A stretch of DNA of 64,000 bases, taken from VSJD01 sp041653875 (lineage in GTDB: Bacteria; Verrucomicrobiota; Kiritimatiellia; JAAZAB01). Below the pieces are notes generated by a model. It had not been told where the DNA came from. It ran no database searches and saw only the letters and a program-made list of their open reading frames with translations. Location: NCBI GenBank assembly GCA_041653875.1, contig JBAZEM010000010.1:14565-78564 (forward strand), written 5' to 3'. The position numbers and the translations under genes were made by a program. Positions 7,224 to 16,245 of the stretch are shown piece by piece. Every line of letters starts with the position of its first letter. Position 1 is the first letter of the stretch.

Positions 7224-8033
7224 ATGAATAAGAACGTCACGCATGTTGAACAAACGCGAAAGATTGTCCGGCAACACTATGGCCGCGTGGCCGAAACCGG
7301 CGGACAGGCGCCCTGCTGCAATTCCGGCGGCCACTCGAAATGCTGCGAGGCCGGCCCGCGCCCGGTGGATCTCCGCGAGATGGCGCGGCGGCTCGGCTAC
7401 AACGCAAAACAGCTCGCGACGCTTCCCAAGAACGCCAACCTGGGGCTCGGTTGCGGCAATCCCGTGGCCATGGCGCTCCTCAAGCGAGGCGAGACGGTGC
7501 TCGACCTCGGCAGTGGCGCCGGGATCGATTGCTTTATCGCCGCGCAGGCGGTGGGGCCTGCCGGCCATGTCATCGGGGTGGACATGACGCCGGAAATGCT
7601 GCACAAAGCCCGCGCCAACATCGGCAAGCGCACAAATGTCGAGTTCCGCCTGGGCGAGATCGAGCGCCTGCCCGTGGCCGACAATTCCGTGGACACGATC
7701 ATATCGAACTGCGTAATCAATCTCTCCCCGGAGAAGCAAAAAGTTTTCGACGAGACTTACCGGGTGTTGCGTCCCGGCGGACATCTGGCCATTTCGGACG
7801 TGGTTCGGATCAAGCCCTTCGCGGGCGCCCGCTGGAAAAGCGCGCAACATCTCTCGGCGTGCATTTCCGGCAGTGTCACGATCCGGGCGCTCACAGCCAT
7901 GCTGCGCAAAGCCGGTTTCGCCGACGTGCGCGTCGCGCTCAACGAAGCCAGCCGCGAATTCATCAAGGACTGGCTGCCGGGAACCGGCGTCGAAAATTAT
8001 ATCCGCTCGGCCTTCGTCGAAGCCCGGAAATGA
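7224..8033 (+). CDS. arsM: Arsenite S-adenosylmethionine methyltransferase
   Basis: Methylates As(III) stepwise using S-adenosylmethionine, giving methylated and volatile arsenicals. The 269-residue protein has the SAM loop DLGSGAGID (94-102), the acidic strand end VIGVDMTPEM, and the cysteines expected for As(III) binding: Cys77 in LGLGCGNP, Cys163 in SNCVINL and Cys213 in SACISG. An N-terminal CC...CC cluster (residues 31, 32, 40, 41) is also present. An AGAAGAGGTC Shine-Dalgarno precedes ATG 7224. Last of the core ars genes. Confidence 0.95.
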   Translation: MNKNVTHVEQTRKIVRQHYGRVAETGGQAPCCNSGGHSKCCEAGPRPVDLREMARRLGYNAKQLATLPKNANLGLGCGNPVAMALLKRGETVLDLGSGAGIDCFIAAQAVGPAGHVIGVDMTPEMLHKARANIGKRTNVEFRLGEIERLPVADNSVDTIISNCVINLSPEKQKVFDETYRVLRPGGHLAISDVVRIKPFAGARWKSAQHLSACISGSVTIRALTAMLRKAGFADVRVALNEASREFIKDWLPGTGVENYIRSAFVEARK

Positions 8034-8076
8034 GGATTGCCGCATCCATTAATCATATGATATTTTTGGGCTATCA

Positions 8077-8166
8077 GAGGAGGGCGCCATGCGGCCGGGG
8101 CTGTTGACAATCATCGTTGTGGTCGCCGCTTGGGCCGGAACGCTATTGGGAAAGGAGGATGCCATG
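8077..8166 (+). promoter_or_regulatory. Two ribosome-binding sites with in-frame starts for one PfpI gene
   Basis: GAGGAGGG (8077-8084) precedes ATG 8089. AAAGGAGG (8151-8158) precedes ATG 8164, 25 codons downstream in the same frame. Both have good spacing. The first start adds a hydrophobic N-terminus; the second gives the bare enzyme domain. Confidence 0.65.
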
Positions 8167-8685
8167 CCGGACTTGAAAGCAAAAAAGGTTTTGATCGTGA
8201 TCGCGGCAAAGGATTTCAGGGACGAGGAATTTTTCGATCCGTATAACCGCCTTCGCCAGTGCGGGGCCGGCGTGACGGTGGCCAGTTCGGTGAAGGGCCG
8301 GGCCGCGAGCGTGTCCGGCAAAACGACGGCCACGGACAAGCTAATCGCCGAATGCAAGGCCGGGGATTACGATGCCGTCGTTTTCATCGGCGGGCCGGGC
8401 GCCGCCGAATTCTTCACGAATGCGACCGCCCATGCGCTGGCGCGCGCGGCCGTGGAACAGAATAAAGTGCTGGCGGCCATCTGCATCGCGCCGGTGACGC
8501 TTGCCAATGCGGGCGTGTTAAAGGGCAGGAAAGCCACGGTTTTCCCATCTTTCAAGGACCAGCTGGCCGCCCAGGGCGCCCTGGTGGTCGGCAAGGATGT
8601 CGTGCAGGACGGCAAACTGCTCACCGCCAGCGGTCCCAAAGCGGCCCGTGAATTCGCCTTGGCGTTGGTGAAGATGCTGGAGTGA
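8089..8685 (+). CDS. DJ-1/PfpI-family protein
   Basis: A 198-residue member of the DJ-1/PfpI/ThiJ superfamily. VLIVIAAKDFRDEEFFDP carries the conserved acidic residue, and the nucleophile-elbow Cys lies in AAICIAPVTLANAG. Family members act as glyoxalases, proteases or redox chaperones; which one cannot be told here. Starting at 8089 the protein has a hydrophobic stretch (LLTIIVVVAAWAGTLLG) that could be a signal peptide or anchor. Starting at 8164 it is a normal cytosolic enzyme of 173 residues. It follows arsM by 55 bp and may belong to the arsenic operon. Confidence 0.85.
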   Translation: MRPGLLTIIVVVAAWAGTLLGKEDAMPDLKAKKVLIVIAAKDFRDEEFFDPYNRLRQCGAGVTVASSVKGRAASVSGKTTATDKLIAECKAGDYDAVVFIGGPGAAEFFTNATAHALARAAVEQNKVLAAICIAPVTLANAGVLKGRKATVFPSFKDQLAAQGALVVGKDVVQDGKLLTASGPKAAREFALALVKMLE

Positions 8686-8764
8686 ATGTCCTGCGCGAAC
8701 CCGCGCGCCTCCACGAACTTCATGTTCATTGCCGCGCTCTGCTTGTTGCCGAACCGGGAGTTGT

Positions 8765-10243
8765 TCAGTCCACCTGTTCTTTGCAGATTTTCCGGAAATG
8801 GTAGCCGTAAATGGCCAGCGTGATGGCCTCGGGAAAGAGACGGGGATGCCGAAACTGGGTCCACAGCAGAAGATGCCAGTAGTGAAACCGCTCCTGCCCG
8901 ACGATGCCGAGCCGATAGAAAGACCGCGCAAGCGCCAGTAAATGTGCGCCCCGCAACGGGGCGCTGGTCCGGGGCGGATTGAATTCCCGCAGGAAGGTCC
9001 GGATGCGCCGATAGTAATGCTTGGGGGCGTAGATGTTCTGGAGAATTTCCTTGTAGCCTTTGCGCAGGGCTTCCAGGCTCATGGCCGGAACGATATTCGT
9101 CGTGCCGTCCGCGTTGTCGCCCGATAATTCCCCGCGCAGCCGGCCCTCCTGTTTCATGCGGTCATACAACCGCGTGCCGGGAGGGGCCTGCAACATGCCG
9201 ACCATGGCGGTCACAATGCCGCTCTTCTGGATGAAATCGATCTGCCGCTGGAAAATGGAGGGCAAATCGCTGTCGAAGCCGACGATAAACCCGCCCTGCA
9301 CCTGAAGCCCGGCGCGCTGGATGCATTTCACGTCATCCACCAGGTTGCGGTTCTTGTTCTGGTGTTTGCCGCACTCGGCCAGGGAAGCCTCATCCGGGGT
9401 TTCGATGCCGATAAACACCTTGTTGAATCCGGCCTGGACCATCATCGCCATCAATAATGGGTCTTGCGCCAGGTTGACGGATGTCTCGGTGTTGAACACG
9501 ATGCCGCGCTTGCCTTGGCGCCATGCGATCAGGGCCGGCAACAGGTCGGTTTTAAGGAACTGCTTGTTGCCGATGAAGTTGTCGTCCACAAAGAAAATTT
9601 CGTTGCGCCATCCCCGGGCATACAGGCTGTCCAACTCGGCGATAATCTGGCGCGAAGTTTTAATGCGCACCCGGCGGCCGAGCAGGGCGGTGACATTGCA
9701 AAAATCGCAGGCGAACGGACAGCCGCGCGAAAACTGGATGCTCATGCAGGCGTAGCGCTTAAGGTCGAGCAGATCCCAGCGGGGCGCGGGCGTCTGCCGC
9801 AGGTCCGCAAAATCGGCGGAGGCATACATCTTTTTGGGCCGGTTTTGCGCCAGGTCGCCCAGAAACGCCGGCAACGTCAATTCCGCCTCGTTTAAAACGA
9901 AATGGTCCACGCCCGCGAACTGCGCGTGCTCGTTGGTAAACAGCGGGCCGCCCGCCACAACGCGCAAGCCGGCCTCCTTGCACCGGGCAATCAGCCGGCG
10001 GGCCGACTCGCGCTGGACCAGCATGGCGCTGATGAAGACACAGTCGGCCCAAGCCAGGTCCTTTTTCGTGAGGTCGCGCACATTGGCGTCCACGAGCCGC
10101 GTGGACCATTCTTGCGGCAACATGGCGGCGACGGTCAGCAGGCCCAGGGGCGGCAGGGCGGCGCGCTTGCGCACGAACTCCAAGGCATGCTTGAAACTCC
10201 AGAATGTGTCCGGAAACTCGGGATAAATTAAAAGAATATTCAT
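8765..10243 (-). CDS. B12-binding-domain radical SAM protein (DUF4070 type)
   Basis: A 492-residue protein. The N-terminus MNILLIYPEFPDTFWSF starts a cobalamin-binding-like Rossmann domain (to about residue 140). The radical SAM core has the cluster motif C-x3-C-x2-C in RGCPFACDFCNV near residue 175, and IGIETPDE further on. The C-terminal part (FLREFNPPR... AITLAIYGYHFRKIC) matches the DUF4070 extension seen on many such proteins. The reaction is unknown; relatives modify lipids, cofactors or natural products. It is monocistronic, and the region upstream holds short repeats only. Confidence 0.88.
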   Translation of the reverse strand: MNILLIYPEFPDTFWSFKHALEFVRKRAALPPLGLLTVAAMLPQEWSTRLVDANVRDLTKKDLAWADCVFISAMLVQRESARRLIARCKEAGLRVVAGGPLFTNEHAQFAGVDHFVLNEAELTLPAFLGDLAQNRPKKMYASADFADLRQTPAPRWDLLDLKRYACMSIQFSRGCPFACDFCNVTALLGRRVRIKTSRQIIAELDSLYARGWRNEIFFVDDNFIGNKQFLKTDLLPALIAWRQGKRGIVFNTETSVNLAQDPLLMAMMVQAGFNKVFIGIETPDEASLAECGKHQNKNRNLVDDVKCIQRAGLQVQGGFIVGFDSDLPSIFQRQIDFIQKSGIVTAMVGMLQAPPGTRLYDRMKQEGRLRGELSGDNADGTTNIVPAMSLEALRKGYKEILQNIYAPKHYYRRIRTFLREFNPPRTSAPLRGAHLLALARSFYRLGIVGQERFHYWHLLLWTQFRHPRLFPEAITLAIYGYHFRKICKEQVD

Positions 10244-10627
10244 GGATAGCCTCGAAATTGGGGCCGTGATTTATCCCAGCCCCGTCTTCTTATACCTTAT
10301 CGACAGCGGGAAGTCAAGCTCGCAAAAAAGACCGGGGAAATGGTTGATGGTTGATGGGCAATGGTCGATGGGCAATGGTCAATGGTTGATGGTCGATGGG
10401 CAATGGTTGATGGTCGATGGGCAATGGTCGATGGTCGATGGGCAATGGTCGATGGTTGATGTGGATTATGCGGCCCATAACGAAAATATGGATAGTAAAC
10501 ATTGGCGATGGATCGAGAATCTTTTGCAGGAATTCGTTGCCCCACCGGTCCATCGGCAAATAACCAGCATGATCGCACATTTCCTGCTTCATTAACCATC
10601 AACCATTTCCCATTGACCATCGTTTTA
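10244..10627. repeat. Intergenic short-period repeat with inverted arms
   Basis: From 10339 to 10460 the + strand is a run of ATGGTCGATGG, ATGGTTGATGG and GGGCAATGGT words with a period near 7 and 14-15 bases. A unique spacer of about 130 bp follows. Then 10593-10622 carries the complement (AACCATCAACCATT, CCATTGACCATCG). The two arms could pair. No convincing gene lies here although open frames exist in the repeat. Confidence 0.75.
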
Positions 10628-11674
10628 TTATCCGTCCCCGGCCTGTAATCCGTTCACCGCCGCCATGACGTCCGCCGCCGCGCGCATATCCTGCAGGGTC
10701 CGCCGCACCTCGGCGCTTTTCTTGAAACCCCTGATATAGCCCACCAGATGCGCCCTGAAATGGAGTACGGCGCTCAGCTCGGCGCTGTTTTGCGGATGGC
10801 GTCTCGATTTCCCGGCGCGCTCCTTGTGGGCGATGAGCAGGCGCAGATGTTCCTCGATGACCGCCCGGCGTTCCTCCATGGAAGGCGGCTGGATACAGCG
10901 GCCATGCAAAACCGACCAGGCTTCCTGAAAGATCCAGGGATTGCCGACCGCGGCTTTACCGATCATGACCCCATCCACGCCGGTTTCGGCGATCATTCGG
11001 AGCACGTCTTCCGCCGACAGCACGCCGCCGTTCCCGATCACGGGAATCGAACGCTCCGCCTTGATCCGCGCCAAGGCCGGCCAATCGGCCTGGCCGCTAT
11101 GGCGCCCGGTGACAAACCGGGCGTGAATCGCGATCGCACTGCCCCCGCTCTCTTCCACCGCCTGGGCAATCTCCGAGATGTTCATGCGGTCGGGCGCGAG
11201 TCCCAACCTGGTTTTCACGGTGACCGGCAAGGCCACGGCCTGTTTGATGGCCCTGACGATTTGCGCGATTTTCTCCGGGTGTTTAATCAAGGCCGCGCCG
11301 GCGCCCTTGGCCACAACCTTGGCCACGGGGCATCCGCAGTTCAGGTCGATCGTCTGGAATCGTCCCGTGCGTTCGAGAAACACCGCCGCCTGGGCGAGGA
11401 TTTCCGGGTTCGCCCCGTAAATATGCGCCGCAATCGGCCATTCCCCGGGCGCAGTCTCGAGCATGTGCAGGGTCTGCTTCGATCCGCGCACAAGCCCTTC
11501 CGCGCTGGTGACTTCGGTATAGGCCATGCCGCAGCGATAGCGCCGGGCCAAAGTCCGCATGACCGCGTCGGTATATCCGGCCATGGGGGCCAGCATCACC
11601 GGGAAATCCACAGTCAGATTGCCGATCTTGAGCGGTTTAAGTTTTACATCGGAATGCATCGATGTCGCTTTCAT
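10628..11674 (-). CDS. dusB: tRNA-dihydrouridine synthase
   Basis: FMN- and NADPH-dependent reduction of specific uridines in tRNA. The TIM-barrel core shows LAPMAGYTDAVMR near the N-terminus, the catalytic Cys in DLNCGCPVAKVV, the FMN-contact residues in VKTRLGL and IHARFVTGRHSG, and VIGNGGV plus GVMIGKAAVGNPWIF late in the barrel. It resembles DusB. ATG 11674 (MKATSM) gives a normal N-terminus; the longer frame back to 11758 adds 28 unlike residues and overlaps the promoter region of the kinase operon. The protein is 348 residues long. Confidence 0.94.
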   Translation of the reverse strand: MKATSMHSDVKLKPLKIGNLTVDFPVMLAPMAGYTDAVMRTLARRYRCGMAYTEVTSAEGLVRGSKQTLHMLETAPGEWPIAAHIYGANPEILAQAAVFLERTGRFQTIDLNCGCPVAKVVAKGAGAALIKHPEKIAQIVRAIKQAVALPVTVKTRLGLAPDRMNISEIAQAVEESGGSAIAIHARFVTGRHSGQADWPALARIKAERSIPVIGNGGVLSAEDVLRMIAETGVDGVMIGKAAVGNPWIFQEAWSVLHGRCIQPPSMEERRAVIEEHLRLLIAHKERAGKSRRHPQNSAELSAVLHFRAHLVGYIRGFKKSAEVRRTLQDMRAAADVMAAVNGLQAGDG

Positions 11675-11751
11675 AGATTTTCCCGGGCGAAACGCATAAG
11701 ATAGCCGCGAACGCGGCCAAATGGGACAAGAAAATTGACGGGAAGAAAGGC

Positions 11752-11780
11752 TTGACATTGCGCCGTTTCAACAATATCAT
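11752..11780 (+). promoter_or_regulatory. Promoter of the two-component/sugar-kinase operon
   Basis: TTGACA (11752-11757) and TATCAT (11775-11780) with a 17-bp spacer, divergent from dusB and about 90 bp before the first histidine kinase. Confidence 0.65.
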
Positions 11781-11868
11781 TGCAATAGTCAGGGGTGAAT
11801 GATGAGATGGATAGTGTTAAATCCTGACCGGATGCCTGTAGGTTGTGGGTCGAACGGGATGAGCCGTC

Positions 11869-13563
11869 ATGAAAAAGGACGCGAACAAATCGCCAAGCCC
11901 CGCCAAACTCCGCCGCCATACGGAGAAAGCGTTGTTGGCGAGCGAGGAGCGTTATCGGCGTCTCTTCGAAAAATCGCACGACGCCATCATGACCCTTGAG
12001 CCGCCCTCCTGGAAATTCACAACCGGCAACCCGGCCGCCATCGCAATGTTCAAGGCCAAAAACGAGGCGGAATTCGTGTCCTGCGAGCCTTGGAAATTGT
12101 CGCCCGAACGCCAGCCGGACGGGCGCTTGTCGGACGAAAAGTCCCAGGCGATGATTGCGAAGGCCATGCGCGAAGGCTCCAATTTTTTCGAGTGGATCCA
12201 TAAACGGCTTAACGGCGAAGAGTTCCCCGCCACGGTGCTGTTATCGAGGGTCGAGCAAGATAAGTTTTCCTTTCTCCAGGCAACCGTCCGAGACATCACC
12301 GGCCAAAAACGCGCGGAAGAGGCGCTCCTGGAATCGAAGGCCCTCGTTGAGGCGGTCGTGGAAAACATTCCGCTCATGATCTTCCTCAAAGAGGCGACCG
12401 ACCTGCGTTTCGTGATATTCAATCGCGCGGGCGAGGAACTCCTGGGCTATGACCGCAAGACCCTGCTCGGCAAAAACGATCTCGACCTTTTCCCTCCCGA
12501 ACAGGCGGCCCACTTCGTGGCCAAGGACCGGGAAGTGCTCGACGGCAAAGCCGCCCTGCTGGACATCCCGGAAGAACCGATCCTGACCGCCAAGAAAGGC
12601 CGGCGTCTGCTTCATACCCGGAAGGTCTGCATCCGGGGGGCCGATGGAACCACCAAATATCTATTGGGCATTTCCGAGGACATCACCGAGCGCAAACAGG
12701 CGGAAGCGGAAATTCGCAAACTGAACGAAACCCTGGAACAGCGCGTCCATGAGCGCACCACCGAGTTGGCGCGCGCGAACCAGGAGCTGGAAACGTTGAT
12801 CCGCATAGCGTCGCACGACCTGCGCTCGCCGCTGGTCAACATCCAGGGCTTTTGTCAACTTTTGAACAAGGCCTGCGCTTCGATCACCAGTCTTCTGGCG
12901 GACGTGTCCTTGCCGGACGAAGCGCGCCAAACCCTCGCCGCGTCCCGGGAAAAAGCCGAAAAATCCATACGATTTATCAACGCCGGCGTGGAAAAAATGA
13001 ACAGCCTGATCGGCGGGCTCCTGCGGCTGTCGCGCCTGGGCCGCGCGCCGCTGGTGTTGCAATCGCTGGATATGAACGTCTTGTTGAACACCGTGGTGGA
13101 AGCCATGACGTTCCAGATTCGGGCGGCCGCCGCGGACGTCACGGTGGAGACCTTGCCGGACTGCCGGGCCGATGCGGCGCTGATCAACCAGGTTTTTTCG
13201 AACCTGCTGGATAATGCCGTCAAGTACCGCGATCCAGCCCGGCGCCTGCGCGCGCGCATCTGGGGCCGGCACCCCGGCTGGGGCCGGCGCCCCGGCTGGG
13301 ACTGCCGGGAAAAAGACGCGCACACGGTGTATTGCGTCGAGGATAATGGGTTGGGCGTGGCGCCGGAGCATCAGCAGAAAATATGGGACTTGTTTTACCG
13401 GCCCAACCATCAAGAAAACGGCGCCGGCGAGGGGGTCGGCTTGACGGTGGTTCAACAGATTGTGGAACGGCATGGCGGCAAGGTATGGGTGGAATCGGAA
13501 GTCGGCAAGGGCAGTCGGTTTTTCCTGACCCTGCCGGCGGACGAGAAGGAGGCAAAACCATGA
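11869..13563 (+). CDS. PAS-domain sensor histidine kinase (first copy)
   Basis: A 564-residue kinase with no membrane segments, so presumably cytoplasmic. Two PAS domains occupy roughly residues 20-150 and 155-285. A coiled linker follows, then the HisKA domain with phospho-acceptor His in IRIASHDLRSPLVNIQGF, and an HATPase domain with N-box NQVFSNLLDNAVKYRDP and G-boxes VEDNGLGVAP and GEGVGLTVVQQIV. Between N-box and G1 box there is a tandem duplication of a GRxPGW unit (13261-13303) that is single in the second kinase. Its stop overlaps the next start (ATGA), so it is translationally coupled to the response regulator. Confidence 0.93.
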   Translation: MKKDANKSPSPAKLRRHTEKALLASEERYRRLFEKSHDAIMTLEPPSWKFTTGNPAAIAMFKAKNEAEFVSCEPWKLSPERQPDGRLSDEKSQAMIAKAMREGSNFFEWIHKRLNGEEFPATVLLSRVEQDKFSFLQATVRDITGQKRAEEALLESKALVEAVVENIPLMIFLKEATDLRFVIFNRAGEELLGYDRKTLLGKNDLDLFPPEQAAHFVAKDREVLDGKAALLDIPEEPILTAKKGRRLLHTRKVCIRGADGTTKYLLGISEDITERKQAEAEIRKLNETLEQRVHERTTELARANQELETLIRIASHDLRSPLVNIQGFCQLLNKACASITSLLADVSLPDEARQTLAASREKAEKSIRFINAGVEKMNSLIGGLLRLSRLGRAPLVLQSLDMNVLLNTVVEAMTFQIRAAAADVTVETLPDCRADAALINQVFSNLLDNAVKYRDPARRLRARIWGRHPGWGRRPGWDCREKDAHTVYCVEDNGLGVAPEHQQKIWDLFYRPNHQENGAGEGVGLTVVQQIVERHGGKVWVESEVGKGSRFFLTLPADEKEAKP

Positions 13564-14039
13564 TCGGCGAACATTCCAACGTCACGATTCTGATTGCCGA
13601 GGACGATGAAGGCCACGCCGAGTTGATTTTGGAACAATTGCGCAATGCCGGCGTGTCCAACGAAATCGCGCGCTTCCGGGACGGCCAGGAACTCTGGGAC
13701 TACCTGATGGCCGCCGGCCGGCGCGCTTCCCAGTATGACAGCAACGGCTTTCTCCTGCTCCTGGATATCGTGATGCCCGGGATGGACGGACTGGAAGTCC
13801 TGCGGCGCATCAAGACCGACAAGCAGTGGCGCAATCTGCCCATCATCATGCTGACCACGACAGACGATCCGCGCGAGATCGAGAACTGTTATACTCTCGG
13901 CTGTAATTGTTACATCACGAAGCCCCTGGAATATGCGCGCTTTACGGAAATGCTGAAACGGTTGGGTTTGTTCCTGATGATAGTCCAAACACCGCGAATC
14001 CCGCCGCAAGACGGACAAGGAGGAGGGCCGCTAACATGA
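13560..14039 (+). CDS. Single-domain response regulator
   Basis: A 159-residue receiver domain: acidic pocket AEDDE near the N-terminus, phospho-acceptor Asp in LLDIVMPGMDGLEVL, switch Thr in MLTTTDD and Lys in CYITKPLEYA. No output domain. This form resembles Rcp1-like receivers that pair with bacteriophytochrome-type HisKA kinases such as the one upstream. ATG 13560 overlaps the kinase stop, and its own stop overlaps the next start in the same ATGA fashion. Confidence 0.93.
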   Translation: MIGEHSNVTILIAEDDEGHAELILEQLRNAGVSNEIARFRDGQELWDYLMAAGRRASQYDSNGFLLLLDIVMPGMDGLEVLRRIKTDKQWRNLPIIMLTTTDDPREIENCYTLGCNCYITKPLEYARFTEMLKRLGLFLMIVQTPRIPPQDGQGGGPLT

Positions 14040-14698
14040 AAACGAAAGCCTGTGCGGTGCTTTTGATCGAAGATAATCCGGCGGACGCCCAGCTCATCAT
14101 GGAAATCCTGCGGGAAGAACCCGAAAACGCCATGAAAATCGAGCATGTGAACAACCTGGCCGGCGGCCTGGCGGCGCTGGAACGCGGCGGGATCGATGTT
14201 GTGCTTCTCGACCTGACCCTGCCGGATAGCTCGGGTCATGACACGTTCACTCTGCTCGCCAAGCATGTCCCCACAATCCCCGTCATTGTGCTCACGGGCA
14301 TGGACGACAAGGAGATGGCCATCCGGATCGTCCAGGAAGGCGCCCAGGATTACCTGGTGAAGAGCCTGGTGGATTACACCATGCTGACGCGCTCGATCCG
14401 GTACGCGATCGAGCGCAAGCGGATGTTTCTGGAGAAGGACCGCTATATCGTCCAGCTCCAGGAGGCTTTGGCCGCCGTGAAAACACTGAGCGGCTTATTG
14501 CCGATTTGCGCCTCCTGCAAGCAGATTCGGGACGACAAGGGCTACTGGCATCAGGTGGAATCCTACATCCAACAACATTCCACCGCCGTGTTCACCCACG
14601 GCCTCTGCCCAAAATGCGCGCAGAAAATCTACCCGAACGCAAAAGCGGCGCCCGGCGATATTCCCGGTCGGCGCCCGGAGGAGAGTTCAAAGGGATAA
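14036..14698 (+). CDS. Response regulator with C-terminal Cys-pair module
   Basis: A 220-residue protein. The receiver domain (residues 1-130) has IEDN, phospho-acceptor Asp in VLLDLTLPDSSG and Lys in YLVKSLVDY. The C-terminal part has ICASCKQIRDDKGYWHQVE followed by HGLCPKCAQKIYP: two CxxC pairs, probably a zinc ribbon. This same module is appended to receivers and sensor proteins in many environmental bacteria, with no known function I can name. Coupled by ATGA overlap to the receiver upstream. Confidence 0.9.
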   Translation: MKTKACAVLLIEDNPADAQLIMEILREEPENAMKIEHVNNLAGGLAALERGGIDVVLLDLTLPDSSGHDTFTLLAKHVPTIPVIVLTGMDDKEMAIRIVQEGAQDYLVKSLVDYTMLTRSIRYAIERKRMFLEKDRYIVQLQEALAAVKTLSGLLPICASCKQIRDDKGYWHQVESYIQQHSTAVFTHGLCPKCAQKIYPNAKAAPGDIPGRRPEESSKG

Positions 14699-14720
14699 AG
14701 GTTCCAAAAGGAGATATTCT

Positions 14721-16229
14721 ATGAGCGCCTGTGTGGCGGCGATCGATTGCGGCACCAGTGCGGTCAAAGCGGCGATTATCGATCTGAGGGGCAACACCCT
14801 CAGCGAAGTCAGCCGCCCGGTGCCTTGCCGTCATGGCATAGACGGCGCCGTCGAACAGGATCCCCTGGCCATCCAAGCCGCCGCCTTTGATTGCCTGAAA
14901 ACAGCCGTCAACCGCCGGCGCCGGCCGGGCGCGAGCGTTGATGCCGTCTGCGTAACCAACCAGCGCGCCACCGTGATTCCGATCGGCGCCGCCGGTCAGC
15001 CGCTGGCGTCGGCCATCAGTTGGCAGGATATGCGCGGCGCGCCGTATGTGGCCGCTCTGCGCCGCCGCTTGGACGATGCCGCCTATTACGCCATTACCGG
15101 ACTGCCGTATCACACCGTTTTCACGCTGGGTAAAATACTGTTTCTCCGGGCGCGCTTTCCGGCGCTGTTTCGCAAAACAAGGCGGTTCGCCCTTGTGCAC
15201 GATTATTTGCTCAAAGCCCTGGGATGCGATGATTTTTATCTTGATTATGCCAACGCGTCCCTGACCGGGCTCTTTGACAACCGCCGGTTACAGTGGAGCG
15301 CGCCGATCCTTGCCCTGGCTGGGCTCGCCGCGAACCGGTTGCCGGTCCTGGTGCGTTCCGGACAAGCCATCGGCGTCGTGTCCCGGGCGGCGTCCAGGCG
15401 GTGCGGTCTGACGGCCGGCACGCCGATCGTTTCCGGCGCCGGCGATCAGCAGTGCGCCGGCATGGGCTCGGGCGCTGTGACGCCGGGCATTTGTTCGATC
15501 ACCCTGGGCACGGCGGGTGTTTGTTTCTGCCATACAGATCGTGTCGCGCGCGATCCCCGGCGCCGGATTGCCTGTTGCGCACACGCCGTGCCCGGGGCTT
15601 GGAATCTGGAAGGCCTGCAGAATGCGGCCGGCGACAGTGTTCGCTGGGCAGCCGGCCGGCTGGCGGGAGCGCAGCGCCTGGACCGCGCGTTTCTGCGTTC
15701 CGTGGCGGCCATAGCGCCGGGAGCGCGGGACGTTTTGTTTTATCCGTACCTGGCGGGCGCGGCGGCCCCGCACTGGATTGGCGAGGCCACGGCTTCGTTC
15801 CTGGGTCTGAAATATAGCCACGATTCCGCCTGTCTGTTCCGCGCGGTGCTGGAGGGCGTGGCCTTCGAAAACCGGCAGATTTTGGATGTCTTCGCGTCTC
15901 TGCGTGTGCCGATCCGGGAAATCCGGCTGACCGGTGGATTTTCCAAGTGGACGGTCTGGAATCAGATCCAAGCCGATATTTATAATCGCCCGCTTTATAC
16001 GCTGGAAAACCAGCAGGCGACCCTGCTGGGCGCGGCGATCCTGGCGGCGCTGGGCATCGGCGCGGCGGCGTCGGCGCCGGCCGCAGTCAGGCGGATGGTG
16101 CGGGTGGCGGACGTGTTTAAGCCGCGCCGGGAGGCGGCGCGCGCCTATATCCGTATCTATGCCAAATATGGCCGGATCATGGCGGCCTTCAAACAACAAA
16201 GCTTGTTTCCAACGATAGCCTCGCGATGA
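14721..16229 (+). CDS. FGGY-family carbohydrate kinase (xylulokinase-like)
   Basis: A 502-residue sugar kinase. The N-terminal phosphate loop is AIDCGTSAVKAAIID, and CVTNQRATVIPI and the catalytic-Asp region GAGDQQCAGMGSG are present, with ALEGVAFENR-like and LTGGFSKW motifs in the C-terminal ATPase lobe. Closest in style to xylulokinases and related pentose/polyol kinases; the substrate cannot be fixed by eye. AAAGGAGAT precedes the ATG. It sits 22 bp after the second response regulator and 16 bp before a second histidine kinase, an odd place for a metabolic enzyme. Confidence 0.9.
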   Translation: MSACVAAIDCGTSAVKAAIIDLRGNTLSEVSRPVPCRHGIDGAVEQDPLAIQAAAFDCLKTAVNRRRRPGASVDAVCVTNQRATVIPIGAAGQPLASAISWQDMRGAPYVAALRRRLDDAAYYAITGLPYHTVFTLGKILFLRARFPALFRKTRRFALVHDYLLKALGCDDFYLDYANASLTGLFDNRRLQWSAPILALAGLAANRLPVLVRSGQAIGVVSRAASRRCGLTAGTPIVSGAGDQQCAGMGSGAVTPGICSITLGTAGVCFCHTDRVARDPRRRIACCAHAVPGAWNLEGLQNAAGDSVRWAAGRLAGAQRLDRAFLRSVAAIAPGARDVLFYPYLAGAAAPHWIGEATASFLGLKYSHDSACLFRAVLEGVAFENRQILDVFASLRVPIREIRLTGGFSKWTVWNQIQADIYNRPLYTLENQQATLLGAAILAALGIGAAASAPAAVRRMVRVADVFKPRREAARAYIRIYAKYGRIMAAFKQQSLFPTIASR

Positions 16230-16245
16230 ATGCCGGCAGTGTGTC

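Noticed and set aside
10339..10460. Short-period ATGGT repeat considered as a CRISPR array or a small gene
   Set aside because: No constant repeat/variable spacer structure, and the open frames are low-complexity peptides with no start context.
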